Translations under genes and position numbers: made by a program
The notes under the pieces: generated by a model
Databases searched by the model: none
The model's input: the letters and a program-made list of their open reading frames with translations, nothing else
What the model was told of the DNA's origin: nothing
Shown here: positions 16,291 through 24,000 of the stretch, one piece after another
Numbering within the stretch: position 1 is the stretch's first letter
Layout of the letters: each line of letters starts with the position of its first letter
Source of the DNA: RGIG2041 sp045546315
GTDB lineage: Bacteria > Bacillota > Clostridia > UBA1381 > UMGS1253
Reading direction: 5' to 3'
DNA: 30,388 nt
Assembly (NCBI GenBank): GCA_045546315.1
Contig: JAZQCN010000098.1
Span: 1 to 30,388, forward strand

Positions 16291-16319
16291 TTGACATATA
16301 TGTAAAAGTTGGGTATAAT
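16291..16319 (+). promoter_or_regulatory. Sigma-A promoter of the ymdB operon
   Basis: TTGACA at 16291-16296 and TATAAT at 16314-16319, both perfect, separated by 17 bp. The leader before ymdB is about 30 nt. Confidence 0.9.
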
Positions 16320-16356
16320 AAAGGTATGGATGTTTCACTTTAGAAAGGGAATGCAA

Positions 16357-17139
16357 ATGAAGATTTTGTTTATCGGTGATGTGACCGGCGCGATAGGGCG
16401 TGATATGCTTGCGCGCGGATTAGAGGATTTGCAGTATCAGCATAAAATTGATTTTACAATTGTGAATGCGGAGAATGCGGCGCATGGGCGCGGTCTGAGC
16501 TACAGCATTTGCGAAGAACTGACGCAAATGGATATCGATGTGCTTACCATGGGCAATCATGTTTGGGACAATGCAGAGATTTTTAAGGTGTTTGACTGCT
16601 GCGATTTCGTCATCCGCCCTGCGAATTTGCAGCCGGGCGTGCCCGGGCGCGGCAGTGTGCTCGTGGAAAAGAACGGCGTAAAGGTTGGCGTTATCAATCT
16701 TTTGGGGCAGGTTAACTGCCTGCCGTGCGACAATCCGTTTGCGGCGGCAGACAGAGAAATAGAGGCGCTGAAGAAAAGGGGTGCGCAGATTATCTTTGTC
16801 GACTTCCATGCAGAAGCCACCAGTGAGAAGATTACAATGGGACACTATCTGGACGGGCGTGCGAGCGCTGTAATCGGTACGCACACGCATGTGCAAACGG
16901 CAGACGAAAAGCTTTTGCCGCGCGGCACGGCATATTTAACGGATGCCGGTATGACCGGACCGTATCATTCGGTGCTCGGTATGAAAATCGGTATTATCAC
17001 AAAGCGCTTTGTGCAGGGGTTACCGCAGCGCTTTGAGCTTGCGGAGGGCAAGGGGCAGATTAATGGTGCAGTGGTGGATATTGACGAGGCAACCGGTAAG
17101 GCGCGCAGTATTGAGCGAATTTCATTTGTGGAAAAATAA
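16357..17139 (+). CDS. ymdB: YmdB-type metallophosphoesterase (2',3'-cyclic nucleotide phosphodiesterase family)
   Basis: A 260-residue cytosolic binuclear-metal phosphoesterase; YmdB of Bacillus subtilis (264 aa) hydrolyses 2',3'-cyclic nucleotides and affects biofilm and motility decisions. Numbered from 16357, Asp8 (IGDV), Glu39 (NAEN), Asn67-His68 (MGNHVWD), the DFHAEATSEK His near 150 and GTHTHVQTADE near 175 fall where the metal-binding and catalytic residues of the family lie. This agreement and the AGAAAGGGA ribosome binding site six bases upstream favour 16357 over the in-frame ATG at 16351 and longer starts. It heads a probable operon with the lipoprotein gene 26 bases downstream. 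Confidence 0.95.
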   Translation: MKILFIGDVTGAIGRDMLARGLEDLQYQHKIDFTIVNAENAAHGRGLSYSICEELTQMDIDVLTMGNHVWDNAEIFKVFDCCDFVIRPANLQPGVPGRGSVLVEKNGVKVGVINLLGQVNCLPCDNPFAAADREIEALKKRGAQIIFVDFHAEATSEKITMGHYLDGRASAVIGTHTHVQTADEKLLPRGTAYLTDAGMTGPYHSVLGMKIGIITKRFVQGLPQRFELAEGKGQINGAVVDIDEATGKARSIERISFVEK

Positions 17140-17165
17140 ACTGCATTAAAAAGGGGGAGTTTGTT

Positions 17166-18218
17166 ATGCGTAAACTGACAGCGGTTTTTCTTGCAGTGCT
17201 GCTGTGTTTTTCTTGCTTTGGCTGTAATGCAAACCAAGAAAAGCAGGCAAACGAGGCGCTTGTGCATATATATGCTGCACCGAATACGATTCCGGAAGAT
17301 ATCTTAACAGCGTTTACGGCGCAAACCGGTATTCAGGTGAAGTGCTCTGTGTTGAAAAATGAAGATACAGCGATTAAAAAGCTCGCCATGGGGATGAGCC
17401 CTTTTGATTTGATTATTGCAGATAATCTGTTTATGGAGCGCGCCGCACAAGCGGGTGTTTTGCAGAGTGTTAATCGCAGCAAAGCACCAGGCAGTGCGCA
17501 GCTTTTAAATGTGGAGGCAAATGAATACATTTTGCCGTATACCAGAACCTGTGCTGTACTTTTACATAATGTGGTTTATACGCAGGCGCCGGTGGTTTCT
17601 TATGCAAGTCTTTGGTCGCCGCATATGCGCGGCAAGCTCAGCCTTCTGCCGGATGCGCGTTTAATGAGCGCGGTAGCGTTAAAGTCGCGGGGGCTTTCCG
17701 TGAATGCAGCGGGAGACAAAGAATTGAAGGCTGCACAGGCGGCGTTGGTAGAATTGAAGCCGAATGTGTACAGCGCGAATAATGAAATGCCGGGCAGTGA
17801 GATTGCTGAAGGACGCAGCGGCTTGGGTGTTGTCTGGGCAAAGGATGCGCAGGATGCCTATGCAAGCAATGCGGCGTTGGAAATTCTGTACCCGGACGAG
17901 GGTGCAATTGTAAAAATGACCTGCATGGGTATTTCAGCAACGGCAAAGCATACGGAAGAAACCTATCGCTTCATCGAGTATCTGTTGCAGCCGGAAAACT
18001 GCCTGAAAATCAGCAAGCATTTGCAGGAGGAAAGCCTGCACACAGGCGTAGCTGATTTGGCAGATGCTGCTTACGGAGAAATGTTTGCCGTATATATGGC
18101 AGCAAAGTATGATGAAAAAACAGAATGTCTGCACTATGTTGCCACGCAGGAGAATTATACAGAAATCTGGGATGCATTTTTGAAAACGGAAGAGAAAAAG
18201 GAAGAAGCAGAGGAATGA
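17166..18218 (+). CDS. Extracellular solute-binding lipoprotein, PotD-like
   Basis: A 350-residue probable lipoprotein. The N-terminus (RK, a hydrophobic core, then SCFGCN) has Cys20 as the likely lipidated residue; the lipobox is atypical, with Cys instead of Leu at -3, and Cys17 is an alternative. The mature part resembles polyamine/iron-type ABC solute-binding proteins: VHIYAAPNTIPEDILTAFTAQTGIQV at the start, FDLIIADNLFMERAAQAGVLQ, EYILPYTRTCAVLLHN, GLGVVWAKDAQDAY and a late MGISATAKHTEETYRFIEYLLQPEN. No permease or ATPase gene is adjacent, so it is an orphan binding protein or a sensor. Substrate unknown. AAGGGGGAG precedes the ATG. Four bases separate it from the thioesterase gene. Confidence 0.85.
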   Translation: MRKLTAVFLAVLLCFSCFGCNANQEKQANEALVHIYAAPNTIPEDILTAFTAQTGIQVKCSVLKNEDTAIKKLAMGMSPFDLIIADNLFMERAAQAGVLQSVNRSKAPGSAQLLNVEANEYILPYTRTCAVLLHNVVYTQAPVVSYASLWSPHMRGKLSLLPDARLMSAVALKSRGLSVNAAGDKELKAAQAALVELKPNVYSANNEMPGSEIAEGRSGLGVVWAKDAQDAYASNAALEILYPDEGAIVKMTCMGISATAKHTEETYRFIEYLLQPENCLKISKHLQEESLHTGVADLADAAYGEMFAVYMAAKYDEKTECLHYVATQENYTEIWDAFLKTEEKKEEAEE

Positions 18219-18222
18219 TTGT

Positions 18223-18912
18223 ATGTTTTCTAAAGAATTAACGGTCAGATACAGTGAAATCGGCCCGGAAGGCTATGCCGACATTGCGCAGGTAATGGAT
18301 TGGTTTCAGGATATTGCAACCGACCATTCGGAAGCAGCAGGCTACGGCGCAGCGGTTTTAAAAAAACTCGGCATCGCGTGGCTTGTGTTGCATTGGGATG
18401 TGCAAATTCACAGCTTTGTGGGTTATAATACGGACATTATTGTAGAGACAGAGGCGACCGGCTTTTCTTCGGCCTATGGGCATCGTATGTTCTGGCTGCG
18501 TGACAGCGAAGGGAATTTGCTTGCATCGGGCGAGTCGGTCTGGACGCTGTACGATGTGGTGAAAAACAGATTCAGCAAGGTGGGCGCGGAAATGTGCGCC
18601 GCTTACGGTTGCGGTGAGAAAATGCCGTCAGAGGTGCTGAAAAGGTGGAAGCTTGGTGTGCCGGAGGAGAACATCAAAATTGTTCCGATTGCGGTGCGAC
18701 GCAGCGATACTGACACAAATCAGCATACGAACAATGTCAGCTATGTGCGCTTTTTAACAGACAGCATAGAAAACGGCGGCGCGATTCGGAAGGTGCGCGT
18801 GAGTTATAAAAAAGCACTGCTGCTGGGTGAGCAGGCAAGTTTGGTGCTCAGTGAGGGCAGCGGCGCTGTTTTGCGTGACGATACAGTTTGTACATTATTT
18901 GAATTTGAATAA
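18223..18912 (+). CDS. Acyl-ACP thioesterase
   Basis: A 229-residue cytosolic enzyme of the bacterial acyl-ACP thioesterase family (double hot-dog fold), which releases fatty acids from acyl carrier protein. The first hot-dog starts VRYSEIGPEGYADIAQVMDWFQDIATDHSEAAG and contains WLVLHWDVQIH; the second starts at about 155 with RRSDTDTNQHTNNVSYVRF, carrying the Asn and His expected at the active site (DxNxHxNN). The length is normal or slightly short. It is the last gene of the ymdB operon, four bases after the lipoprotein gene and followed by a terminator. Its link with YmdB and a binding protein is not explained by a known pathway. Confidence 0.9.
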   Translation: MFSKELTVRYSEIGPEGYADIAQVMDWFQDIATDHSEAAGYGAAVLKKLGIAWLVLHWDVQIHSFVGYNTDIIVETEATGFSSAYGHRMFWLRDSEGNLLASGESVWTLYDVVKNRFSKVGAEMCAAYGCGEKMPSEVLKRWKLGVPEENIKIVPIAVRRSDTDTNQHTNNVSYVRFLTDSIENGGAIRKVRVSYKKALLLGEQASLVLSEGSGAVLRDDTVCTLFEFE

Positions 18913-18916
18913 AAAA

Positions 18917-18950
18917 CAAGGGCAGCTCGATGGAGTTGCCCTTAATTTTT
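18917..18950 (+). terminator. Bidirectional terminator between thioesterase and DtxR-type gene
   Basis: AAGGGCAGCTC-GATG-GAGTTGCCCTT, an 11-bp stem with one G-U pair, with T-rich flank on the plus side and an A-run upstream that gives T-run on the minus strand. It separates two convergent genes. Confidence 0.82.
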
Positions 18951-18951
18951 A

Positions 18952-19362
18952 TCACAGAAGCTCAACGCTGAGCTTTTTTTGCTGTTTTGGCTTTTTTTGC
19001 ATTGCATCCATATGCTTTCGGATGCAATCCAGCGTTTCATCGCTGATGTCGTGCTCAATTTTGCAGGCATCCGCCTCGGCGGTTTCCTCGCTGACGCCTA
19101 AAGCGATTAGTGCACTCATCAAAAGCTGATGGCGCTCATAGACGCGGTTTGCAACGGCAAGGCCCTTTTCCGTTAATGTGATATAGCCGCCCTCGTCGAT
19201 AACGATGTAGCCTTCCTCGCGGAAGGAGCGCATCGCGATGCTGATGGTCGGTTTGGAAAAGTTCATATGTCTTGCAATGTCAATGGAACGGCATTGCCCG
19301 TTTTGCTTATTTAATACATAGATGGCTTCTAAATAATTTTCGCCGGATTCGTGAATGCGCAT
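18952..19362 (-). CDS. DtxR-family metal-dependent transcriptional repressor
   Basis: A 136-residue DNA-binding regulator of the DtxR/IdeR/MntR family that represses metal uptake genes when iron or manganese is bound. A winged helix spans about 8-66, with SIDIARHMNFSKPTISIAMRSFREEGYI as helix-turn-helix. The dimerisation/metal domain has H78 (ERHQLL) and C100-E103-H104 (ADACKIEHDIS). A Cys at this position is like DtxR/IdeR rather than the Glu of Bacillus MntR, which leans to iron-type sensing. There is no SH3-like C-terminal domain. AAGGAGGA precedes the ATG. It lies 55 bases after the MATE gene on the same strand and also seems to have its own promoter. Confidence 0.92.
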   Translation of the reverse strand: MRIHESGENYLEAIYVLNKQNGQCRSIDIARHMNFSKPTISIAMRSFREEGYIVIDEGGYITLTEKGLAVANRVYERHQLLMSALIALGVSEETAEADACKIEHDISDETLDCIRKHMDAMQKKPKQQKKLSVELL

Positions 19363-19392
19363 AGCTGCGTCCTCCTTGTATTCCTTAAAGCT

Positions 19393-19421
19393 ATTATACC
19401 TTAAAACACGATGAAATTCAA
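19393..19421 (-). promoter_or_regulatory. Probable promoter of the DtxR-type gene
   Basis: TTGAAT (19421-19416) and TATAAT (19398-19393) on the minus strand with 17-bp spacing. The -35 overlaps the MATE stop codon. The -10 sits in an imperfect inverted repeat TTAAGG-N8-CTTTAA, a possible autoregulatory operator. Confidence 0.6.
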
Positions 19422-20803
19422 TAGCTTTTTTCTTCGGGCGGATTGTGCTCGGCGGCGAGCTGCTTGAATTCCTTTAATACCTTCAGCTGAATCGGAATTG
19501 CGCAGAGCACGGCAATAATATCTGCACAGGTTTGCGCAATCTGAATGCCGAACAAATCGAAGAAATGCGGCAAAATCAGAATTGCCGGGATAAAGAAAAG
19601 GCCTTGTCTTGCCATTGCCAAAAAGGATGCCGGCAGCGTGCGCTTGATGGTTTGCAGCATCATATTACTCATAAATACCCAGCTCATCAGCGGCAGCGCA
19701 ATTACCTGCGCGCGCAGGGCAGTTGCGCCGATGGTGATTACCTTGGTTTCGTTGGGGTCTGTGTGGAACAGTGCAACCAGCTGCGGCGCAAAAATTGCCG
19801 CACCAATGGCCATTAGAGTTAAAAAGCAGAAGCTGACCTTTACGGAAAACCAGAACGATTTGATTACGCGGTCGTAGCGCTTTGCACCGTAGTTAAAGCC
19901 GCATACCGGCTGAAAGCCCTGCCCGAAGCCGATGGTAGACGATACGGCAAACATCGTAATTCTCGACACAATCGACATTGCGGCAATTGCTGCATCGCCG
20001 AATGGGCGTGCCATGGTGTTAAGTGCAACCACTGCAACGCTGTTTAAGCCCTGGCGCAAAAGCGACGGCAGCCCGCCGCCGGTCATTTCCTTTAAAAAGT
20101 GCAGGTTCGGCTTGAAGTTGCGGAGCTTGATGCGGATGTTTTCGCCGCGGTGGCTCATAAAAAGCAGAATTAAAAAGCTGACCGCCTGTCCGATAACGGT
20201 TGCAACTGCCGCACCGGCGATGCCCATATCAAAGCCGAAAATGAAAACCGGGTCCAAAACAATGTTTAACACGCCGCCGGAGATGATACCAATCATAGCG
20301 TAGTTGGCACTGCCCTGAAAGCGCAGCTGATTGTTGAGCACAAGCGATGCCATCATAAACGGTGCACCGAGCAAAATGATGCGCATATAGCTGAGCGCAT
20401 AGGGATAGATGGTTTCGGTTGCGCCGAGCGTCCAGATGAGCGAGCCGGCAAACAGGCTGCCGACAACGGTAATGAGCAGACCGAAAATCAGCGCGCAGAA
20501 AAAGCCGGTTGCCGCCATAATTTCGGATTCTTTTTTGTTGCCGCTGCCGAGACTTCGCGAAATAAAGTTGCCCGAGCCGTGCCCGAAAAAGAAGCCAAAC
20601 GCCTGGATAATTGCCATTAAAGGCATAATCACGCCGACACCGCCGGTGGCGCTTGTGTTTTTCAGCTGGCCTACAAAGTAGGTGTCTGCCATATTATATA
20701 GGGTTGTAATCAGCATGCTTAAAATGGTCGGGATTGCCAAAGATGTAATCAGCTTTTCGACCGGTTCCTTCGTCATGCGTTCAAGCTTGCTGTCTGTGTG
20801 CAT
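19418..20803 (-). CDS. MATE-family efflux transporter
   Basis: A 461-residue polytopic membrane protein of the multidrug and toxic compound extrusion family, closest in look to the MepA-like branch; it exports cationic compounds using a Na+ or H+ gradient. Signatures are ITSLAIPTILSMLITTLYNMADTYFVGQL at the N-terminus, PLMAIIQAFGFFFGHGSGNFISRSLGSG, QLRFQGSANYAMIGIISGGVLNIVLDPVFIFGF, and GFGQGFQPVCGFNYGAKRYDRV in the second half. About twelve hydrophobic segments and a usual length are seen. The ATG at 20803 has only a weak ribosome binding site (AAGAGATGAG); the next Met lacks one. It is divergent from the second lyase gene and may be co-transcribed with the DtxR-type gene. Confidence 0.93.
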   Translation of the reverse strand: MHTDSKLERMTKEPVEKLITSLAIPTILSMLITTLYNMADTYFVGQLKNTSATGGVGVIMPLMAIIQAFGFFFGHGSGNFISRSLGSGNKKESEIMAATGFFCALIFGLLITVVGSLFAGSLIWTLGATETIYPYALSYMRIILLGAPFMMASLVLNNQLRFQGSANYAMIGIISGGVLNIVLDPVFIFGFDMGIAGAAVATVIGQAVSFLILLFMSHRGENIRIKLRNFKPNLHFLKEMTGGGLPSLLRQGLNSVAVVALNTMARPFGDAAIAAMSIVSRITMFAVSSTIGFGQGFQPVCGFNYGAKRYDRVIKSFWFSVKVSFCFLTLMAIGAAIFAPQLVALFHTDPNETKVITIGATALRAQVIALPLMSWVFMSNMMLQTIKRTLPASFLAMARQGLFFIPAILILPHFFDLFGIQIAQTCADIIAVLCAIPIQLKVLKEFKQLAAEHNPPEEKSY

Positions 20804-20838
20804 ATAACGCTCATCTCTTTTCCTGAATGAATAACTTT

Positions 20839-20867
20839 ATTTTATCATTTCGGACAGAATTTGTAAA
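20839..20867 (-). promoter_or_regulatory. Promoter of the MATE gene
   Basis: TTTACA (20867-20862), 17-bp spacer, TAAAAT (20844-20839) on the minus strand. An AGAGGTTAAG box (20867-20876, plus strand) abuts its -35. Confidence 0.7.
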
Positions 20868-20885
20868 GAGGTTAAGCGATGGATT

Positions 20886-20926
20886 GTAGATTTTTAACCT
20901 TGTGGAAAACAAGGTTAAAAATCTAC
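20886..20926. promoter_or_regulatory. 41-bp palindrome between divergent MATE and lyase genes
   Basis: Two perfect 18-base arms (left begins GTAGATTTTTAACC, right ends GGTTAAAAATCTAC) flank a 5-base centre GGAAA. No T-run follows, so it is not a terminator. The right arm plus flank (AGGTTAAAAATCTACATAT) is nearly repeated upstream of the next lyase gene at 25815-25833. A regulator operator is the best reading, as inference. Confidence 0.7.
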
Positions 20927-20969
20927 ATATTAAAATGAGAAAAAAGCAGTATGAATGTTCAAATAATTA

Positions 20970-20998
20970 TTTACAAAGCTACAGTTTTATTATAAAAT
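20970..20998 (+). promoter_or_regulatory. Promoter of the second lyase gene
   Basis: TTTACA (20970-20975), 17-bp spacer, TAAAAT (20993-20998); the same hexamers as in the divergent MATE promoter. The palindrome lies 43 bases upstream of the -35. Confidence 0.7.
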
Positions 20999-21076
20999 AA
21001 AAAAGGAGAATGCAAAGACATTATAAAGAAATTCAAAACGGTTTTCGGTAAAATTATGCCAAGGGAGGCGTTTTAT

Positions 21077-24000
21077 ATGAGAAACATAAAGAAAGCGGTG
21101 TGCTTGCTTTTGGCGGTGGCGGTTTTGCTGCCGACAATTGCAACGGCAAGCATTGCGGCAGATGCGGAAAATGTGCTGTTTTCCTATGATTTTTCGGAAT
21201 TTTCTGCAGGACAGCAGATTCCGACAAGCACAAAGGATGCAACGATGTTTTCCGGCGTGCATGGCAACACATCCACATCGCCGGCAGTGATTAAAGCACA
21301 CGACGAGAGCGGTAATATGTGTGCGGAGTATTCAAACATCGGTGATTCGAATTCAGGACCGAAGCTGATTCGCCGCACGAATTTTTCGCGCCTGACGAAT
21401 CTGACGGTTCAGTGCCGCGCGAAGGGCGACAAGCAGCTGCAGCTGGCGCTTTACTCTGATCAGGTTAATCACGCAATCTATAATATACTGTTGGATGCAA
21501 AGGTTTGGAAAACATTTGAATACCGCTTCGACATCAAAAACGGTACTTACGATGTATATATGGAAGGCAAAGCCGTAGCGGAAAAGCAAAAGCTGCCGGA
21601 TCTGGGCAATCCGGGCGCGGTAGAGGTGCGTTTCGGTACAGGTATCGCACCGGGCGAAACGATGTATTTAGACGATGTTGTTTTCTCGACGACGGACGAT
21701 GTAAAGCCGGAGGACATCTTCTTAAATACAACCAATATGTCGGCGGGTGAGGCGGCAAAGCCGGCTGAGGTAACAGATGTTAAAACTGCGCCGCCGGCGA
21801 TTTCCGTGCCGAAGGATATGAACGTGCTTTTGCTCGACACGATGGATGCACACCCGGGCAAGCTCGTGTTGGAGCAGTGGTCGACGGTGATGGGTAACGG
21901 TACATATGTCAATGCGGTAACGGCGGCGGACAATAAGCTGCTTGCTTTTACCAACACGGACACTGTAACACACGGTCCGCGTCTTGAAAAGATACTCGGC
22001 GCGAACGGAATTACAAAGGTATTTGCCGAAATGGACTACTATCGCGGCAGTAATGTCTTGAATGTAGAAATGCTGGATGCAAACGGCAAATCTGCGCGTG
22101 TATTTATGATAAAAAATGCCGCAGAAGCTGAAAAGGACGGGTGGAACCGATTAAAGGTTGAGTTTGACATTGCAGGCAGCAGAGCGATTTCTTATGTAAA
22201 TGGCACGCAGGTAGCCGAGGCCTCGTTAGATACGCTTTCGGGCGATACGGAGGGTTGGATTGTGCGTATCAATTGCGGACTAGCGCAAAATGAAGCAACC
22301 TATTTGGATAACTGCGTGATTTATACGCCGGATGATTTGGGTGATCAGATGTTTAGCTATGATGGTAGTGTAAATTTTGAAAAGGTATTTCCTGCGGCAC
22401 CGACCGGTATGCTGGAGGTTATGCGCACGCATCCGCGCCTTTTGGTAACGGATTGGGATGTGATTCGCGAAAAGATTGCAAATGACTTCTACTGTGACCG
22501 TTGGTATAGGGATATTAAAAATCAGGCAGATGCTGCGCTCAAAGCCGCACCGACGGAATATAAGGTAAATGTGCGCGGCAACATCAACGATTCGTCGCAC
22601 GCGCTTAAGCGCCGTATGATGATTCTTGCCTTTGCGGCAGCAGTGGAGAACAGCGAGGTTTATAAGAATCGTCTTTTGGAAGAAATCCGCTATGTGCGTG
22701 ACAACTGGCCAGATTGGGGCGAGGCAATTTATATTGTGTACGCACATACACTGATGAGCCACGCAATTGCCTACGACTGGTGCTACGACCTATTTACAGA
22801 GGCGGAGCGCAAGGAAGTTTTGGATGTGCTCATGGCAGACGGTGTTGCACGCGTGGTCAAGGGCTATGAGGGCAGAATGTCCTCCGGCTCTGTATTAAAG
22901 CAGCAGCACAATCAGAATATGGTTTCGACGGCATCCAACCTGTTTGCGGCAATCGCGATTGCAGATGAATATCCGCAAGTGGCAGATTATATTATCGAAA
23001 AGTGCCGCGGCAGCATTGAATATACGCTTGTTGAAATCGGACCGGACGGGTCGTTTAGCGAACCGATGGAATACTGGAACTACGGTGTCGGCCACTTCTT
23101 TAAGTATTCGGCGGCATTGGATTCTGCGGTAAAGGACGGTGCAAGTGTACCGGAGGCGCTGGATATTTCCGATACACCGGGGCTGGATAAGGCAGCGGAT
23201 TTTCCGATTTATTACCAGGGACCGGTTGGCTTCTTTAACTACGGCGACTCGACCTCCAATAAGTCCGTTTCCCCGATTTATTTCTATCTTGCAAATAAGT
23301 ACAATAAGCCGCAGTATGCGTGGTTTGAGTTAAAGCAGGAGGACGAGAATGCAGCGCTGCGCTTAAAGGGCAAGGATGCGGCGATGGCGATTATCTACTA
23401 TGATCCGAGCAATGTAAATGCAGGTGATTTTGCACTGGATAAGAGCTATGTCAGCACAGAAAAGTACGGCGTAAACGGTATGTCCTTCCGCTCTTCGTGG
23501 GAGGATGATGATGTATTATTTGCAGCGATGCAGGGCGGCGATAACGAATCGTTCCACCAGCATTATTCGCTCGGTACATTCATTATCGAATATGCAGGCG
23601 AGCGCTTCCTGCACCAGACAGGTAAGCACGCTGCAAGCGGCACGACCTATAACTTTACGCAAAAGGGTGACCATGATTCCTTCTATCATATCCGCACAGA
23701 GGGCAACAATACGCTTTTGATCAATCCGGACCACACACCGGGGCAGAAGAAGGTTGCGATGGCGGTTTTAGAAAAGTTTGAGGAAGGCAAGAATACCGCC
23801 TACGGCATTTTGAATATGACGCAGACGCATGACGACTACGCGTCTGCAAAGCGCGGTATGATGATTACGGATAACCGCAGAAAGATTATCGTGCAGGATG
23901 AGGTGGTTGCAAAGGCACCGTCGGAATTTTACTGGTTTGCACACACGGATGCGGATGTTGTCATCGCAGACGACGGCAAGAGTGCACTGATGGAGAAAAA

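Noticed and set aside
20886..20926. Palindrome as an intrinsic terminator
   Set aside because: It stands between two divergent promoters, upstream of both genes, and has no T-run after the stem.
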